A program made the translations under genes and the position numbers. A DNA stretch of 64,000 bases from Ornithinimicrobium ciconiae (lineage in GTDB: Bacteria > Actinomycetota > Actinomycetes > Actinomycetales > Dermatophilaceae): NCBI RefSeq assembly GCF_007197575.1, contig NZ_CP041616.1, positions 3,844,001 to 3,908,000 on the forward strand, read 5' to 3'. The notes below the pieces were generated by a model. It ran no database searches and was not told the DNA's origin. It saw only the letters and a program-made list of their open reading frames with translations. Shown piece by piece: positions 60,920-64,000 of this stretch. Within the stretch, counting starts at the first letter, position 1; each line of letters opens with the position of its first letter.

Positions 60920-61246
60920 TTAGGTCTGAATGTATATTGATATTGTGTACTTGACCTGACCTGTCTGCCGGTAGCACTGATACCATACTGCATACGGATT
61001 CCTTGCCAAGAATCCCTCACCGTATCTTTCGCATGCACCCTCGTCAGAGAAGTAATTCTCGTGTGGCGTGTACCAGGTTCCAAGTTTGACGAAATAGTTT
61101 TGGGGCTGAGGGGCAACTGGGGTCGACGGAACGGTCGTAGTCTGCGTCTCGGTCGCTAGAGAGGTTCCCGCGGCTAGCGTCGAGAAAAGCAACGCGCTGG
61201 AGATTGCTCCTGCGAATGTGCGGCCTAGGTGATGTAGTGGCATCAT
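60920..61246 (-). CDS. Small secreted hypothetical protein
   Basis: The 108-residue protein has a signal peptide (RTFAGAISSALLFSTLAAGT) with cleavage near SLATE, a Thr/Pro-rich stretch and a mature domain with two Cys (DEGACERYGEGF and VWYQCYRQTGQ). The AT content is higher than in neighbours. No family is recognised. The pattern resembles short secreted proteins common in actinobacterial islands. Confidence 0.6.
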   Translation of the reverse strand: MMPLHHLGRTFAGAISSALLFSTLAAGTSLATETQTTTVPSTPVAPQPQNYFVKLGTWYTPHENYFSDEGACERYGEGFLARNPYAVWYQCYRQTGQVKYTISIYIQT

Positions 61247-61672
61247 AGTGGGACGCTAGTGGCGGGTAGCCCCATTGTCAAGATTGGATTTCGTAGAGGA
61301 CTCACCCAATTGGAGCGTCCGCTCCCCAAAGCCAGGGTGACGTACCTGCTGGCATCACTGCTTGAGGGGTGTGTTCATACAGGTTGCCAGGTCGACGGGT
61401 ATTCCGTTCAGGGGCGCTGGCCAGGCGTCCATGAGCCGCCTCGTTGCCTACGCGCCATATTCTCGGCCCGTCCGGCGGCCCGCATGTAGGCTCAGCCAGC
61501 GCCCTGTATTCGGCAGTTGAGTGATGTCACGCACTCGGACGGAGCATCCATTCATCTATACAGGCCATGTGGATGCCGACGACCGACCTCACGACGGAGA
61601 TCAGCGACAAGCCGACGGGCGGTCAACCGGTGCCAGCCCTGCCCCTTGAGGCAGATCAGGGGCCAGCATCAT
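61247..61672. other. 426-bp gap at the accessory/core boundary
   Basis: I see no gene. This interval includes a near-repeat (61510-61531) of 56749-56770 and precedes the MerR-type gene, whose neighbours look like core genes. It may contain the right end of the older inserted segment. Confidence 0.4.
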
Positions 61673-62548
61673 TCAGCGCCCCGGGCCACCCTGTGCTGCC
61701 TCACGGTTCGTTTCGTGGCCGAGCGCCTGGACCAGCCGATCGACCGCGGTGATGATCGGCTGCCCGAGGTGGGTCGCAGCTTCGACCCCGTCCTGATAAC
61801 CGCCTCCGACGGCCACCACTAGGTCCGGCAAGGCCGCTCGCAGCGCTTTCACGGTTTCCTGCGCTGCGGTCACGTCCGCCGCCATCGGCACGGAGAGCAC
61901 TGCACCGGAGACCCCTGTTCGGGCGAGCCCGACCCAGTCTGCTGTTGGCAGGTCGGCGCCCCCATAGATCACGTCCAGGCCTCGCCTCCGGGCAAGGGTG
62001 GCGAACGCGAAAAGGCCCAGCTCATGGTGGGCTCCTGGCGGCAGGCCCACCAGCACCCGCTGACCAGCACTGTGACGGCCCTCGGCGTCGAAGACGCGGG
62101 TCAGGCGCCGCATCACCAGATGTGCTGCCAGGTGCTCCCCGCCGACACTGACCTCGCCACGGCTCCAGGCCACCCCCAGCTCGACGACCGCCGGCATGAG
62201 CCAGTCCTGCACGAACACCTCGAACGTCATCGCGTCCTCGGCCCGCTGCAAGACACCGTCGATCGCTCCAGCGTCCCGCGCTGCTGCCGCAGCGATGAAC
62301 TCTGCCAGCTCGGGGGCATCGCCGCCGACGGGCCCCGACTCTGCCACCCGCTCTGCAGCCTGTCGCGGAGCCCACCCCTGGGCGATCAGGTCGCGCATCT
62401 GACGCACCCGGTCCAGGTCTGCGTCGTCATAGACGCGGTAGCCGCCGTCGGTCCGCTGGGGAGAGATCACGCCATAGCGTCGTTCCCAAGCCCGCAACGT
62501 CGCCTCCGGCACGCCGGTGAGGTCGGCTGCCCTCTTGATCGTGTACAT
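61673..62548 (-). CDS. MerR-family B12-binding photoreceptor/regulator (CarH/LitR-like)
   Basis: The 291-residue protein has an N-terminal MerR HTH (YTIKRAADLTGVPEATLRAW, then ERRYGVISPQR). The helical domain has Trp128-X9-Glu138-His139 (AWSRGEVSVGGEH), the CarH signature that caps adenosylcobalamin. The Rossmann domain has AHHELGLFAF (His175-x-x-Gly, lower ligand). Such proteins are dark repressors released by light, commonly controlling carotenoid genes. Direct TTAGACA repeats lie upstream. The neighbouring NAD-binding and CPBP genes may be its targets. Confidence 0.88.
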   Translation of the reverse strand: MYTIKRAADLTGVPEATLRAWERRYGVISPQRTDGGYRVYDDADLDRVRQMRDLIAQGWAPRQAAERVAESGPVGGDAPELAEFIAAAAARDAGAIDGVLQRAEDAMTFEVFVQDWLMPAVVELGVAWSRGEVSVGGEHLAAHLVMRRLTRVFDAEGRHSAGQRVLVGLPPGAHHELGLFAFATLARRRGLDVIYGGADLPTADWVGLARTGVSGAVLSVPMAADVTAAQETVKALRAALPDLVVAVGGGYQDGVEAATHLGQPIITAVDRLVQALGHETNREAAQGGPGR

Positions 62549-62572
62549 GGTGACGCCACTCTACCCTTGCCT

Positions 62573-62590
62573 TTAGACAAACATTAGACA
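62573..62590. promoter_or_regulatory. Direct repeats with 11-bp period upstream of the CarH-like gene
   Basis: TTAGACA occurs at 62573-62579 and again at 62584-62590, an 11-bp spacing. CarH proteins are known to bind tandem 11-bp direct repeats, so this is a candidate autoregulatory and target operator between the regulator and the upstream genes. Confidence 0.5.
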
Positions 62591-62635
62591 CGTCGTCGCA
62601 ACCGGGTGGACGTGATGACTGACCTAGCCAGCAGA

Positions 62636-63664
62636 TCACCGACGCGCTGGACCGCGGCCAGTGCCTCGCGCCCTAGAGACCGCCACCGTCGCCCCGGCCG
62701 CGACGGTCATCAGTGCCGCGAGCGTCACCCACCGGACCGCGTGGCGGGGGTCGGGCTCCACTCCGTCCATGGCCCGGACAACTGCTTCCCGATAGGACGC
62801 CACTCCATGGGGAGGGGGCCCGACCAGCGTTAGCAGGTCCTGTTCCTGGCAGACCACCTCGTGCACCAGCGAGCCGACCAGTGGCTTGGCCACGCCGGCG
62901 TCGACCGGCGTGACCAGGCCGACCCAGTGGCTGGCCAGCCACGGCGTCATCACGGGCAGGGTCAGGATCAGCCGTCGCCGTTGCCCGGTCAGGGCCGCGA
63001 AGCGCTGAATCATGTCGCGGTAGGTGAGCACGTCCGGACCGCCGATGTCGAAGGTGCGGCTGACGTCCGCGGGCAGGTCCGCCGCGCCCACAAGCCAGTG
63101 CAGCACGTCGTCGACACCGACCGGCTGGATGCGGTTGTCGAGCCACCGCGGCGCCACCATGACCGGCAACCGCGTGGTGAGATAACGCAGCATCTCAAAG
63201 CTCGCCGAGCCACGACCGATCACCGTCGCGGCCTGGAGCACCGCGGTGGGCACGCCGGAGGCGAGCAGCGAGTCGCCCACCTCCACCCGGGAGGCCAGGT
63301 GCGCCGAGAGCTCACCTCGGGGGTGCAACCCGGAGAGATAGACGATCCTGGCGACCGACTCCTCACGGGCGGCCCGGGCAAAGCCGAGCGCCATCTCGCG
63401 GTCTCGCCGGGCGAAATCACCTGCACCGTCCATCGAGTGGATCAGGTAATAGGCGACGTCCACCCCCCGCAGAGCGCGGCGCACGTCGTCCGGGTCGGAG
63501 GCGTCCCCCTGGCAGACGTCGACCTGTCTGGCCCAGGGAGTGTCCAGGTGAGCCGACCGCGTGAGGACGCGGACGGCATACCCGGCCTGCAGCAGGCGCG
63601 GGACCAGGAGGCCTCCGACATAGCCGGAGGCTCCCGTGACGAGGGCTGTGCGGTTCGGTTCCAT
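62636..63664 (-). CDS. NAD(P)-binding SDR-like protein with C-terminal membrane helix
   Basis: The 342-residue protein begins with TALVTGASGYVGGLLVPRLL (GxSGYVGG, about 6-25). AYYLIHSMDGAGDF (about 71-84) and IVYLSGLHP (about 107) are typical of NmrA/atypical SDR proteins of the SDR-plus-DUF2867 type in actinobacteria. The Tyr-x-x-x-Lys pair is not present. A C-terminal hydrophobic segment (WVTLAALMTVAAGATVAV) may anchor it. It is upstream of the CarH-like gene and after the CPBP gene, with a 3-bp gap. Confidence 0.85.
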   Translation of the reverse strand: MEPNRTALVTGASGYVGGLLVPRLLQAGYAVRVLTRSAHLDTPWARQVDVCQGDASDPDDVRRALRGVDVAYYLIHSMDGAGDFARRDREMALGFARAAREESVARIVYLSGLHPRGELSAHLASRVEVGDSLLASGVPTAVLQAATVIGRGSASFEMLRYLTTRLPVMVAPRWLDNRIQPVGVDDVLHWLVGAADLPADVSRTFDIGGPDVLTYRDMIQRFAALTGQRRRLILTLPVMTPWLASHWVGLVTPVDAGVAKPLVGSLVHEVVCQEQDLLTLVGPPPHGVASYREAVVRAMDGVEPDPRHAVRWVTLAALMTVAAGATVAVSRARGTGRGPARR

Positions 63665-63667
63665 GGG

Positions 63668-64000
63668 TCACCCTAGGGAGGAGAGGAGGGGCGGCAGCAG
63701 CAGGAGCATGCCGGTGGACCAGGTGAGGTGCGTGATGATCGGGCCCAGAACGCCGCCGGTCACTCGACGCTGCAGCCCACAGACCAGACCGACGCACGCG
63801 GCGGCCAGGACGAGGAGCGGCACGCCGACCACGACGGTCGTCAGGGCGTAGATGGCGGTGGTGGCCGCAACCGTCAACCGTTGCGGGATGGCCCCATAGA
63901 GAGCCCCGCGGAAAAAGACCTCCTCGGCGACCCCGTTGACCATGGTGATCACCAGGACGAGCAGGAGCGACCCGTAGCGGGCATGGTCGAGCAGGTCGTC
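63668..64000 (-). CDS. CPBP-family intramembrane protease, 3' part (truncated by window edge)
   Basis: The frame is open at the right edge and ends at 63668; about 110 C-terminal residues are visible. Motif 1 is NGVAEEVFFRGALYG (EExxxR), and the final motif GPIITHLTWSTGML carries the conserved His. Three hydrophobic segments are present. It is a Rce1/Abi-type protease and the first visible gene of the unit CPBP-SDR-(CarH-like). Confidence 0.87.
   Translation of the reverse strand, partial: DDLLDHARYGSLLLVLVITMVNGVAEEVFFRGALYGAIPQRLTVAATTAIYALTTVVVGVPLLVLAAACVGLVCGLQRRVTGGVLGPIITHLTWSTGMLLLLPPLLSSLG

Overview
The window is high-GC DNA with short intergenic gaps, many GTG/TTG starts and many ATGA stop/start overlaps, as expected of an actinobacterium. 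The gene order ssd-tadA-tadB-tadC, acs, NUDIX, nth, crp, MBL/NUDIX, ridA, DUF4177, two ArsA-type ATPases, PonA2-type PBP and metallophosphoesterase follows the core order known from Mycobacterium tuberculosis around Rv3657c-Rv3683. Protein style suggests a Micrococcales (Intrasporangiaceae/Ornithinimicrobiaceae-like) genome; genus cannot be fixed from this sequence alone.

Region 1 (1-21300) is ordinary chromosome: a Tad/Flp-pilus secretion cluster on the minus strand, a degenerate Fic-fold protein, acetyl-CoA synthetase, a holin-like membrane protein, CoA-pyrophosphatase and endonuclease III, a Crp/GlxR-type regulator, a NUDIX-MBL fusion, RidA, DUF4177, an FAD oxidoreductase, an alpha/beta hydrolase, paired ArsA-like ATPases, a bifunctional PBP with PASTA domain and Pro-rich tail, YqeY and a metallophosphoesterase, ending in tRNA-Pro(CGG).

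Region 2 (21277-58245) is an integrated mobile element of about 37 kb. It is bounded by a 23-bp duplication of the tRNA-Pro 3' end (21277-21299 and 58223-58245), carries a tyrosine integrase next to the right att site, and has an identical 21-bp sequence just inside each end. Its cargo is metal resistance: a CmtR-like regulator with a P1B ATPase, a KmtR/NmtR-like regulator with a divergent CDF exporter, and a copper set (CsoR, CopZ, CopB, two-component system, DUF305, CueP) with a perfect palindromic CsoR-type operator. It also has a three-gene recombinase module resembling the Tn554 TnpA/B/C plan, a MobF (TrwC/TraI) relaxase-helicase followed by a TOPRIM primase, an intact IS3-family insertion with 25-bp inverted repeats and a 3-bp target duplication, an NlpC/P60 hydrolase behind a c-di-AMP (ydaO) riboswitch, a TetR-controlled operon with twin palindromic operators, a nucleotidyltransferase/HTH toxin-antitoxin candidate under a 33-bp palindrome, and decayed MazEF-like genes. 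No type IV secretion ATPase or coupling protein is seen, so it looks like an integrative mobilizable element.

Region 3 (58246-61650) starts with the displaced tRNA terminator and then holds a Xre/RES toxin-antitoxin pair whose toxin is frameshifted, fragments of a second MobF relaxase and a few unknown small genes. It looks like the remains of an older insertion at the same locus. Region 4 (61673-64000) is chromosome-like again: a CarH/LitR-type B12-binding MerR regulator with 11-bp-spaced direct repeats upstream, an NAD(P)-binding protein and a CPBP membrane protease cut by the window edge.
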